Source: Lentzea sp. NBRC 102530 (lineage in GTDB: Bacteria > Actinomycetota > Actinomycetes > Mycobacteriales > Pseudonocardiaceae). From it: a stretch of DNA of 64,000 nucleotides. Below, piece after piece: positions 9,137 to 16,285 of the stretch. The stretch's first letter is position 1. Every line of letters starts with the position of its first letter. The notes beneath the pieces are model-generated. The model was not told the origin of the DNA, searched no databases, and saw only the letters and a list, made by a program, of their open reading frames with translations. Location: NCBI RefSeq assembly GCF_030269365.1, contig NZ_BSTF01000009.1, positions 124,001 to 188,000 on the forward strand, in the 5' to 3' direction. The position numbers and the translations under genes were made by a program.

Positions 9137-9782
9137 CGTAGACCGCGATCGGGTGCCTGACGTCCTTCTCGCAGGTGAAGACGTTGAGGTTGCCCGCGTC
9201 GCCGAACTCCCACTCGACGTCCTCACCGGACGGTTCGTGCGTCGCGAGCGACAGGGTCTGGACCTGGGCGGTGCCGCACTCGGCACAGGCGAACTCGACG
9301 GGCCCGCTCCACGCCGTCCAGCCGCCGATCTTGGTGCCGCCGGAGACCTTGTCCTCGTGCTCGCCGAACCGGATGGGCTCGAGCGCGTTGACCGTCGGCA
9401 CGTACAGCTCTTCCTGCTCGGACGGCTCGGGCTCCTCCTCGATCAGCTCGAAGACCGTCGTGGAGTCGCGCCACACCAGCCGGACGTCCGGGCCGTAGCT
9501 GCCGCTCGGCAGGACGTGGTGCAGCGTGCAGAGGAAGACCTGGAGCAGGTCGGTGCCCTCGGGGAACGGCAGCTCCGGGTAGTCGCGGCGGTAGAGCTGC
9601 AGTGCGCCGACGAACGGCTCGGCGCCGCTGTCCTGGTCGTGGGCCGCGCCGTCGCAGTGCGGCCACGGGTCGTCGATCGGCCACAGCATCGGTCCGCCGA
9701 TGTGGCTGTCGGCGTCCGTCGGGTCGCCCGCCAGGGGGTTGAGCAGCACCGCGGGCCTGACCCGCTCAGCGTCGATCGACAC
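9129..9782 (-). CDS. YwqG/DUF1963-like protein, upstream paralogue
   Basis: A 217-residue cytoplasmic protein starting at GTG 9782 (VSIDAERVRPAVLLNP). It shares SHIGGPMLWP(I)DDPWP, LYRRDYPELPFPEGTDLLQVFLC, TKIGGWTAW, CAECG and FGDAGNLNVFTCEKDVRHP with its downstream neighbour, so the two are a tandem duplication. An acidic stretch of Glu/Pro sits mid-protein. No Shine-Dalgarno is obvious before the GTG, so the message may be leaderless. Function unknown. The single C-x2-C pair plus other Cys might hold a metal (inference). Confidence 0.65.
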   Translation of the reverse strand: MSIDAERVRPAVLLNPLAGDPTDADSHIGGPMLWPIDDPWPHCDGAAHDQDSGAEPFVGALQLYRRDYPELPFPEGTDLLQVFLCTLHHVLPSGSYGPDVRLVWRDSTTVFELIEEEPEPSEQEELYVPTVNALEPIRFGEHEDKVSGGTKIGGWTAWSGPVEFACAECGTAQVQTLSLATHEPSGEDVEWEFGDAGNLNVFTCEKDVRHPIAVYVD

Positions 9783-9836
9783 AAGCCGTGAGGCTAGCGG
9801 GGTAACGATGTCCTGCTTCGCACCGACCCCGGTGGC

Positions 9837-10301
9837 ATGAGGTTCTTGATCGCGCTGCTCGCCGTCCTCGCCGCCGGGTGCAGCACCGAGGTCACCGGCT
9901 CCGGTTCGGGGTCCACGACGCAGACGACGACCACCACCACCACCACCACGGAACAGGCTCCGGTCACCACCACCGAAGCGGCGGAGAAGACCGCTTTGGA
10001 CGGTGTGTCGCCGGACGAGTACGAAAGCCTGCCGTCGCAGCACTGCGACGAACCGTTCGTGGGCGCGCTGGGCAAACCGATGCTGGCGGTCGTGATGGAG
10101 ACCCCGTCAGGGCGCCTGAACTGCGACCGGGCCGGTGCCGTGCTGTTCGACTACTACGCCGAGCGGCCGGACCCCAAGACGGGACTGCCGCCGCTCAAGA
10201 TCGGGACGATGTCCTGCAACCAGGTCCCCGAGGGGATCATGCCGCAGGTCGTGTGCGCGGACGCGGACGACGTCATCTACTCGATGTGGCCCCAGACGTG
10301 A
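9837..10301 (+). CDS. Putative lipoprotein with Thr-rich linker
   Basis: A 154-residue exported protein. Residues 1-14 form a lipoprotein signal ending in the lipobox LAAGC (Cys15 lipidated). A Ser/Gly/Thr linker with nine consecutive threonines follows (about residues 20-50), then a ~100-residue globular part with four Cys (QHCDEP, LNCDRA, MSCNQV, VVCADA) that could form two disulfides. No domain recognised. It is divergent from the YwqG-like genes and ends just before a strong hairpin shared with argG. Confidence 0.75.
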   Translation: MRFLIALLAVLAAGCSTEVTGSGSGSTTQTTTTTTTTTEQAPVTTTEAAEKTALDGVSPDEYESLPSQHCDEPFVGALGKPMLAVVMETPSGRLNCDRAGAVLFDYYAERPDPKTGLPPLKIGTMSCNQVPEGIMPQVVCADADDVIYSMWPQT

Positions 10302-10304
10302 GAA

Positions 10305-10337
10305 AACGGGGGTGGAGCACTCAGCTCCACCCCCGTT
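10305..10337. terminator. Bidirectional terminator between lipoprotein gene and argG
   Basis: A 14-bp perfect stem (10305-10318 with 10324-10337) and 5-nt loop. The stem begins AACGGGGG and ends CCCCCGTT, so A-tracts and T-tracts flank it on both strands. It lies between two convergent genes and could terminate both. Confidence 0.85.
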
Positions 10338-10347
10338 CCCGTTGGGA

Positions 10348-11793
10348 CTAGTCCGTGCCGAACTCCATCGCGGCCGCGTCGAGCAGCTCGTCGGCCTCCG
10401 ACACCTCACCGCGCGAGGCGATCGCCTCGGCGCCGCCGTCCGGCACCTCGCCGATCAGCTGCGTCGGCTCGGGCTGGGCGGAGATGAGTGCCGACTGGCG
10501 GGTGCCGACCATGCCGAGGCCCGCGAAGAGCTCCAGCTTGGCGCGGGAGTCCGCGATGTCGAGGTTGCGCATGGTCAGCTGGCCGATGCGGTCGACCGGG
10601 CCGAACGCCGAGTCCTCGGTGCGTTCCATCGACAGCTTGTCCGGGTGGTAGCTGAACGCCGGGCCGGACGTGTCGAGGATCGAGTAGTCGTCGCCCCGGC
10701 GCAGCCGCAGCGTGACCTCGCCGGTGACCGCGGCGCCGACCCAGCGCTGCAGCGACTCGCGCAGCATCAGCGACTGCGGGTCGAGCCAGCGGCCCTCGTA
10801 CAGCAGCCGGCCGAGCTTGCGGCCCTCGTTGTGGTAGGCCGCGACGGTGTCCTCGTTGTGGATCGCGTTCACGAGGCGGTCGTAGGCGATGTAGAGCAAC
10901 GCCATGCCGGGCGCCTCGTAGATGCCGCGGCTCTTGGCCTCGATGATGCGGTTCTCGATCTGATCGGACATGCCGAGACCGTGGCGACCGCCGATGGCGT
11001 TCGCCTCCAGCACCAGGTCGACGGAGTCGTGGAACTCCTTGCCGTTGATCGTGACCGGACGGCCCTGGTCGAAGCCGACGGTGACGTCCTCGGTCGCGAT
11101 CTCGACCGACGGGTCCCAGAACTTGACGCCCATGATCGGCTCGACGATCTCGATGCCCTCGTTGAGCAGTTCGAGCGACTTGGCCTCGTGGGTGGCGCCC
11201 CAGATGTTCGCGTCGGTCGAGTACGCCTTCTCCACCGACGAGCGGTAGGGCAGGTCACGCTCGAGCAGCCACTCGGACATCTCCTTGCGGCCGCCGAGCT
11301 CGCTCACGAACGCCGCGTCGAGCCACGGCTTGTAGATCCGCAGCGACGGGTTGGCGAGCAGGCCGTAGCGGTAGAACCGCTCGATGTCGTTGCCCTTGTA
11401 GGTGGAGCCGTCGCCCCAGATCTGCACGTCGTCGTCGAGCATGGCGCGCACGAGCATGGTGCCCGTGACGGCCCGCCCGAGCGGGGTGGTGTTGAAGTAC
11501 GCGCGGCCGCCGGAACGGATGTGGAACGCGCCGCAGGCCAGCGCCGCGAGACCCTCCTCGACCAGCGCGGAACGGCAGTCGACCAGTCGCGCGATCTCGG
11601 CACCGTACGTGCCGGCGCGGCCGGGGACGGTGTCGATCTCGGGCTCGTCGTACTGGCCGATGTCCGCGGTGTACGTGCAGGGCACAGCGCCCTTCTCACG
11701 CATCCACGCGACCGCGACGGAGGTGTCGAGACCACCGGAGAAGGCGATGCCGACGCGTTCGCCGGCCGGAAGTGAAGTGAGCACCTTGGACAC
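10348..11793 (-). CDS. argG: Argininosuccinate synthase
   Basis: Condenses citrulline and aspartate with ATP in arginine biosynthesis. The 481-residue protein is the long, E. coli-like type, with the PP-loop ATP motif AFSGGLDTSVAVAWM near the N-terminus and highly conserved GRAVTGTMLV, GDGSTYKGNDIERFYRYG, EKAYSTDANIWGATHEAK, GRHGLGMSDQIENRIIEAKSRGIYEAPGMAL and QRWVGAAVTGEVTLRLRRGDDYSIL. GTG 11793 is chosen because the homologous N-terminus (SKVLTSLPAGERVGIAFSGG) begins there and a -10-like CATAAT sits 7 nt before it, implying a leaderless message. It stands alone, with no other arg genes nearby. Confidence 0.95.
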   Translation of the reverse strand: MSKVLTSLPAGERVGIAFSGGLDTSVAVAWMREKGAVPCTYTADIGQYDEPEIDTVPGRAGTYGAEIARLVDCRSALVEEGLAALACGAFHIRSGGRAYFNTTPLGRAVTGTMLVRAMLDDDVQIWGDGSTYKGNDIERFYRYGLLANPSLRIYKPWLDAAFVSELGGRKEMSEWLLERDLPYRSSVEKAYSTDANIWGATHEAKSLELLNEGIEIVEPIMGVKFWDPSVEIATEDVTVGFDQGRPVTINGKEFHDSVDLVLEANAIGGRHGLGMSDQIENRIIEAKSRGIYEAPGMALLYIAYDRLVNAIHNEDTVAAYHNEGRKLGRLLYEGRWLDPQSLMLRESLQRWVGAAVTGEVTLRLRRGDDYSILDTSGPAFSYHPDKLSMERTEDSAFGPVDRIGQLTMRNLDIADSRAKLELFAGLGMVGTRQSALISAQPEPTQLIGEVPDGGAEAIASRGEVSEADELLDAAAMEFGTD

Positions 11794-11800
11794 GTAGAGA

Positions 11801-11830
11801 ATTATGCACGAAGATGTATGCCCATGCACG
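11801..11830 (-). promoter_or_regulatory. argG promoter with three phased heptamers
   Basis: On the argG strand a -10-like CATAAT (11806-11801) lies 7 nt before the GTG start. Immediately upstream are three similar heptamers, written on the + strand as ATGCACG (11804-11810), ATGTATG (11814-11820) and ATGCACG (11824-11830), spaced exactly 10 bp apart. One-turn spacing over the promoter suggests a regulator site; ArgR is the obvious candidate but the match to a known ARG box is not clear. Confidence 0.5.
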
Positions 11831-11884
11831 CCTGGGTTCGTGTTAGCTACAACTCATAGGTGTTTCCCCAGTTCGCAGGGGCAA

Positions 11885-12382
11885 TCAGGCCGGGTCGAGC
11901 TCGTCCGCCTTCGCCCGCATGTACTCGATGTCGCCCCCGCCGTCCGACGAGCGCATGGCCGTGAGGGCGGCGTACAGGTGCGCGCCCGCATACGGGTCCT
12001 GCTCCTTGCGTTCATAGACCTCGGTGAGCGTGGGGTCGTACATGGCGTGCGTCATCGCCGCGAGGAGTGCGCGCGCCCGGACCGCGACCCCCTTGGGCGC
12101 GGCGGCGTCGAGGATCGGCGTGACCTTCGCCCACACCTCGTCCGGCGCGCCCGGCGGGTGCAGCTGGTTGAGCGCGAGCAGGCCGTTCTCGAGCGCTCCC
12201 ATCACGAGCCGGACCTCAGCCTCGTCCTGCGGCAACGCGCGCGCGACGGCGTCGGCGTCCCGGTCGTGGTAGGCGATGGCGAGCCGGAGACCGGCGGCCT
12301 GGCTGCGGTTCTTGCTCTCGGGCTCTTCGAACCACCACTGCTGTTGCGCGGTCCTGGGGAACATGTCCGCAGTGTGCGCCAT
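11885..12382 (-). CDS. Conserved hypothetical protein
   Basis: A 165-residue, mostly helical soluble protein (many Ala/Leu, no signal or membrane segment). The opening FPRTAQQQWWFEEPESKNRSQAAGLRLAIAYHDRD and later PPGAPDEVWAKVTPILDAAAPKG are the only distinctive stretches; no family recognised. ATG 12382 has an in-frame ATG six codons later (12364) as an alternative. Divergent from the iron-regulated reductase gene, so its promoter region contains or abuts the iron box. Confidence 0.55.
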   Translation of the reverse strand: MAHTADMFPRTAQQQWWFEEPESKNRSQAAGLRLAIAYHDRDADAVARALPQDEAEVRLVMGALENGLLALNQLHPPGAPDEVWAKVTPILDAAAPKGVAVRARALLAAMTHAMYDPTLTEVYERKEQDPYAGAHLYAALTAMRSSDGGGDIEYMRAKADELDPA

Positions 12383-12405
12383 CGATGACGATCTCGCCCG
12401 AGGGT

Positions 12406-12424
12406 TTAGGTAAGCCTAACCAAA
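12406..12424 (+). promoter_or_regulatory. Iron box (IdeR/DtxR-type operator)
   Basis: TTAGGTAAGCCTAACCAAA matches the 19-bp IdeR/DmdR consensus TTAGGTTAGSCTAACCTAA at all but two positions. It lies 16 bp before the ATG of the siderophore-interacting protein, where a repressor would block its promoter under iron sufficiency. Confidence 0.9.
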
Positions 12425-12440
12425 GGTGTACGTTGCCCCC

Positions 12441-13262
12441 ATGCCGCGCTACTCCGCCTTCGAGAGGTTCACCCTCAAGGCCGCCACCAAGGCCGCCGAG
12501 ATGGTGATGGCCCCCGCGAACCGCCGCGAGGTCTTCGACCAGTTCGTCATGACCGTCACCCGGGTCACCGAACTCAGCGACCACATGCGGCGGATCACGT
12601 TCCACGCCCCGGAGTTCTCCTCGTTCGCGGTGACCGGCCCCGACGAGTACTTCGGCCTGCTGATGGCGACCGCCCGCGACCTCGTCATGCCGCCCGACGA
12701 CCGCATCAACGTCCGCACCTCCCTGCGCGCCATGCCGGAGGAGACGCGCCCGGACCTGCGCTGGTACACGATCCGCGCACACCGGCCCGAGGTGGCGGAG
12801 ATCGACGTCGACTTCGTGGTGCACGGCGACGCCGGACCGGGCACCCGCTGGGCCCGCCGCGCGATCGCCGGCGACCGGGCCGGGTTCCGCGCGGGCGGCT
12901 CCGCCTACCGCCCACCCGCCGAGGGCGCCGTGCTGCTCGCGGCGGACGAGACGGCGTTGCCCGCCCTCGCCGCGATCCTGGAAGTGGAAACGCGGCCGCT
13001 GCACGTGTTCGCCGAGGTGCCGGACGAGTCCTACCGGGTCGACCTCGACGCGGAGTGGGTGTTCCGCGGCGACGGCGAACCGGGTTCCGCCGTGCTGAAG
13101 GCGATCCGGAACAAGGCGCTGTCCACCGTGGAGTACGCGTGGGCGTGCGGGGAGTCGGCGCTCGCGACCGGGGTGCGGCGGCACCTCGTGAAGGACCGCG
13201 GGGTGGACCGGAAGGCGATCATGTTCAGCGGCTACTGGAAGGTCGGCTCAGCGCGCGTCTGA
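12441..13262 (+). CDS. Siderophore-interacting protein (FAD/NAD(P)H ferric-siderophore reductase)
   Basis: A 273-residue SIP/ViuB-family protein that releases iron in the cytoplasm by reducing imported ferric siderophores. The FAD-binding beta-barrel spans about residues 30-150 (VTRVTELSDHMRRITFHAPEF; RWYTIRAHRP is the flavin-binding RxYTxR motif). The SIP NAD(P)H domain follows (AVLLAADETALPALAAILE). The C-terminus YAWACGESALATGVRRHL...SGYWKVG is the family hallmark. ATG 12441 is preferred over an in-frame GTG at 12426. The iron box directly upstream independently supports the function. No siderophore synthesis or ABC genes are adjacent. The tail overlaps the membrane-protein gene by 15 nt. 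Confidence 0.92.
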   Translation: MPRYSAFERFTLKAATKAAEMVMAPANRREVFDQFVMTVTRVTELSDHMRRITFHAPEFSSFAVTGPDEYFGLLMATARDLVMPPDDRINVRTSLRAMPEETRPDLRWYTIRAHRPEVAEIDVDFVVHGDAGPGTRWARRAIAGDRAGFRAGGSAYRPPAEGAVLLAADETALPALAAILEVETRPLHVFAEVPDESYRVDLDAEWVFRGDGEPGSAVLKAIRNKALSTVEYAWACGESALATGVRRHLVKDRGVDRKAIMFSGYWKVGSARV

Positions 13263-15200
13263 ATCGGCCGTCCTGATCCAGTTCTTCCCTTCCGCCGCAA
13301 TGCCTTCGAGGATGTGGAGGGTGTGCGCGAACCCGGCGGAGTCGATGCTCGTCTCCGCCGGCTTCTCCGCGGTCTCGTCGTCCTCGGCGGCTTCCTCTCC
13401 GCGCAGATCCGCGTCGACGACCTTGATGTTGCGCGAAGGACCGTTGAACAACGTCAGTTCCAGCTTGCAGCCGAGAACGGAGGACTGCACCACGTGCACC
13501 GACGACACCGCGTCGAACCGGAAGTTCGTCCGCTCCTGACCACCGAGTTCAGCGTGCTCGAAGTCGAGCTCGGTGGCCACCTCGCGCACCCCGTCGTGGG
13601 TGATGAGGAACAGCCGGACGTCGTACTTCGAGTAGCGCCAGGGCCCGTACCGCACGCGCGCTCGTTTGTAGCTCCTCGCGGGTGACGACAGGAACGCGTG
13701 CGTGATGATGTCGCGCCACGCCAGTCCGTAGTGGCGCAAAGCCTTTTCCAGCAACACGGTTCGGTCGTAGGTCAGCCAGCTCTCCATCTCGCTCTCGGAG
13801 GGGCGGGTCGACTCGACCTTGTACTTCCACGCGTCGTACGCCGCCCGCCGCGCGCCCAGCCGTCGCTCGTGCTCCTCACCGTCCTCAACGGCCCTGCGCG
13901 TCTCGCTGAACGTCCAGTACCAGCTCACCGCCGCCATCCGCCCGGCTGGAGCCGCGATCAGGATCGCGAGCGCGGCGAACCACGGTTCCGCTGTCACCGC
14001 GGTGAACCCGAGCCAGGCGACCGCCGCGCCGCCGAGCAGGAATCCGGTTGTGCACCAGGCTTTCGTCGCCGCCCGCACCCGGTAGGTGGCGCGGTGCTCG
14101 AACAGCGTTCCCTTGACGTACCGGGTGCGGACGTCCGAGGCGAGGTGCCGGACCAGCCACTTCACTTTCTCGGCCGAGACCCGTTCCTCGCGGTAGATCT
14201 CCACGACCTCGTCCCGCAACGTCTTGCTGATGCCGGCCGTGATCGCGCGCCACTGCTCGCGCGAGACGCCGTCGGGCAGGTACTTGGCGAAGTAGTGCGC
14301 GAAGTCGCTGCTGACCTTGCGCGCGAACCCGGCGTCGCCGGACTGCTCGCTCCCGCGGCCGATGAAGTCGCGTTCTTTGGCAGCGAGGCGTTCCGACCGG
14401 TAGCGCCACTCCATCCAGTTGCTGATGCCGACGTACGCGCCAACAGCGGCTACCGCGCAAGCGACCACCATCAGCGGTGCGTGCCGTACGGCGACCCATC
14501 CGAGATAGCCGAGCGCCGTGACCGTCAGGACCGTCCAGGCCCACGACCGCAAATGGTCGCCCGGCGCGGTCCGATCCTCGACCGGTGGCCGTGCGCGGGC
14601 GCCGGCCGGTGAGGGTTCGAAGTAGGCCCACACCCGTTCCAGCCGATCCCCGGAGCACCTCAGCCGTTCGGCCATGTCCCTGGTCTCGGTCCAGAGAGAC
14701 TCCTTGCCAGCCCCCGTGATCACCAGGTCCAGGTGCCTCAGGATCTTGTCGCGCTGGCGGTTCGGCAGCTCCCGCAACTGCTTGAGCGCGACCGAGCAGT
14801 CGCCGTCCCGCAGATCTTCGAGCAACGAGAACACCGCGGCGAGCGCCTGCTTCCACAGGTCGTCGCCGTACCTGTCCAAGTTGCGGGAAGCCAGCTCCAG
14901 CTGGTCCTGCTCCTGGGCGGTGAGGTCGCGCAACGACCGTTTGCTGAACATCGCCAGCAACCAGTGGAACCGCACCTCTGCGGTCTCGTACCCGTGCGCG
15001 ATCGCCTCCCCGATCAGCAGACGGGCGCTGGCCGGCACACCGTCGTCCAGGAACCGGACCCCGACGCGGTACTTCTGGTCCGGTGCCGTGTCGGAGTAGG
15101 TCACGTAGACGGTGGAGTCGTGGACGACCTCGGCCTGGATGCCGACTGGCCCGTGCGCGACGTTTTCGACCTTCGGAGCCTCGCGCTCGTCGTCGCTCAC
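13248..15200 (-). CDS. Four-helix membrane protein with N-terminal adaptor-like motif (candidate immune partner)
   Basis: A 650-residue protein of no recognised family. Residues 8-35 carry a Gly/Gln motif (NVAHG then VGIQ, later STV) nearly repeated in the neighbouring phosphorylase. A helical soluble region (about 40-200) follows, then paired transmembrane segments (219-237 and 241-261), a charged cytoplasmic-looking loop of ~120 residues, a second pair (384-403 and 405-428), a charged helix, and a C-terminal domain (505-600) with beta-rich character (YSKYDVRLFLITHDGVREVATELDF). The acidic tail has DDETAEKP. GTG 15200 overlaps the phosphorylase stop by 4 nt (GTGA), so the two are translationally coupled. 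Role unknown; membrane effector or sensor is inference. Confidence 0.75.
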   Translation of the reverse strand: MSDDEREAPKVENVAHGPVGIQAEVVHDSTVYVTYSDTAPDQKYRVGVRFLDDGVPASARLLIGEAIAHGYETAEVRFHWLLAMFSKRSLRDLTAQEQDQLELASRNLDRYGDDLWKQALAAVFSLLEDLRDGDCSVALKQLRELPNRQRDKILRHLDLVITGAGKESLWTETRDMAERLRCSGDRLERVWAYFEPSPAGARARPPVEDRTAPGDHLRSWAWTVLTVTALGYLGWVAVRHAPLMVVACAVAAVGAYVGISNWMEWRYRSERLAAKERDFIGRGSEQSGDAGFARKVSSDFAHYFAKYLPDGVSREQWRAITAGISKTLRDEVVEIYREERVSAEKVKWLVRHLASDVRTRYVKGTLFEHRATYRVRAATKAWCTTGFLLGGAAVAWLGFTAVTAEPWFAALAILIAAPAGRMAAVSWYWTFSETRRAVEDGEEHERRLGARRAAYDAWKYKVESTRPSESEMESWLTYDRTVLLEKALRHYGLAWRDIITHAFLSSPARSYKRARVRYGPWRYSKYDVRLFLITHDGVREVATELDFEHAELGGQERTNFRFDAVSSVHVVQSSVLGCKLELTLFNGPSRNIKVVDADLRGEEAAEDDETAEKPAETSIDSAGFAHTLHILEGIAAEGKNWIRTADSDAR

Positions 15201-16276
15201 GATCCCACCGCCGCCGCGATCAGGGCTGCGATCTTCACAACGAGCTCGGGCAGGTCGGCGACCAGGCCGCGCAACCGCTTGAGCGGCAGGACGGCCTCTC
15301 GTGAACCGGCCGCGGCGTCGGCGAGGTCGAGTTCGGCCGTGGCCGCCTCGTAGGTCGGCCGGTTGAGACTGCCCGAAGCGTGCTCGCGGGCGAGCAGGGC
15401 ACGTAGTTCGGAGACGAGGGGCACGGGTGCTGCGGTGCCGAGAGACATCGTCACGGTGCTCCCCGTGACGGTCGAGCCCTGGATGCCGACGGACCCGTGG
15501 GCCACGTTCGAGACGCTCGGTGCTGCCGACCGGTCCTTCACGATGCGCTCCTTCTGCTGGGCAACGAGGTGCTGGGCCAACTGCACGGCGAACGTGGCCG
15601 CGTTCGCCGCCGCCACGGGTTGCCAAACTCGGTCTTCCTCGGTGGCCTTGCTGCCGTCCGCGCGGTCGCTGATGCCGCGGATGATCGCGACCGGCGACCC
15701 GCTCAGGTGCCCGGCCTGCGCCACGCCCGCCGCTTCCATCTCTATGGCGATCGCGTCGTTGTAGTGCTCCCGAATCCACCGCGCTTCCCGCGAAATCCGG
15801 GAGTTCTGCACCACTTCGCCCGCCGCCACGGCCCCGAAGTGCACCTTGGGACTGTCACCCCACCGGTCACCCCGGGCGAGGTGTGCGGCCAGCTGCGCGA
15901 TCTCGTGCGAGATCTCCCATACCCTCGGTCGGGCCTTCAGCCCATCGTCCTCACTGGTCCCGCCGTGGTACGCGTAGACATGGGTGGCCACGACGACGTC
16001 CCCGAGGGGCGTCCCCCAAAGCGCACCGGCCACGCCGACGAACATCACCGCCACCGGCGCGAACTGCTGCACGGCCCGTTCCACCAGCGTCGCGGCCGGA
16101 CTGTTCCCCTTGCCGCACAACGCGAGCGCGACCCGGCAGTCAGTCCCCTCGATCTTCCCGACCTCGAAGCGCGTGCCCCGTTCGTGCACCTCCACCCCGA
16201 CGTCCACGAGCTTGCGCCGCACCGCTTCGTACTCGAGGTTGAAGGCGGTGAGCATCACCACCAGGTTCTCCGTCAC
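15197..16276 (-). CDS. Nucleoside phosphorylase/nucleosidase-fold protein with adaptor-like motif
   Basis: A 359-residue protein. Residues 1-240 are an MTA/SAH-nucleosidase or PNP-UDP phosphorylase fold: LTAFNLEYEAV at the start, CGKGN, FVGVAGAL (79-86), the ribose-binding EMEAAGVA (179-186) and catalytic-Asp motif RGISDRAD (200-207). Residues 252-279 hold the Gly/Gln motif shared with the next gene, and the last ~70 residues are a helical tail ending in a hydrophobic stretch. The family includes metabolic MTA/SAH nucleosidases and ATP-cleaving immune effectors. The extra motif and context favour a conflict role over housekeeping (inference). It starts 9 nt after the NUDIX gene. Confidence 0.82.
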   Translation of the reverse strand: MTENLVVMLTAFNLEYEAVRRKLVDVGVEVHERGTRFEVGKIEGTDCRVALALCGKGNSPAATLVERAVQQFAPVAVMFVGVAGALWGTPLGDVVVATHVYAYHGGTSEDDGLKARPRVWEISHEIAQLAAHLARGDRWGDSPKVHFGAVAAGEVVQNSRISREARWIREHYNDAIAIEMEAAGVAQAGHLSGSPVAIIRGISDRADGSKATEEDRVWQPVAAANAATFAVQLAQHLVAQQKERIVKDRSAAPSVSNVAHGSVGIQGSTVTGSTVTMSLGTAAPVPLVSELRALLAREHASGSLNRPTYEAATAELDLADAAAGSREAVLPLKRLRGLVADLPELVVKIAALIAAAVGS

Positions 16277-16285
16277 GTCTCCCCC

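Noticed and set aside
9900..9960. Thr-repeat tract as a microsatellite or phase-variable repeat
   Set aside because: The ACC/ACG codons vary and encode a typical lipoprotein linker; length is not a clean multiple of one unit.
13248..15779. Longer membrane protein starting near 15779
   Set aside because: The extra N-terminal ~190 residues are an antisense-like Arg/Gly/Pro/His-rich shadow lying inside the phosphorylase gene; the GTG at 15200 gives a coupled start and a conserved motif.
15197..16276. Housekeeping MTA/SAH nucleosidase (mtnN)
   Set aside because: It carries an extra ~120-residue C-terminal region with the shared motif and is coupled to an unknown membrane gene; a purely metabolic role explains neither.
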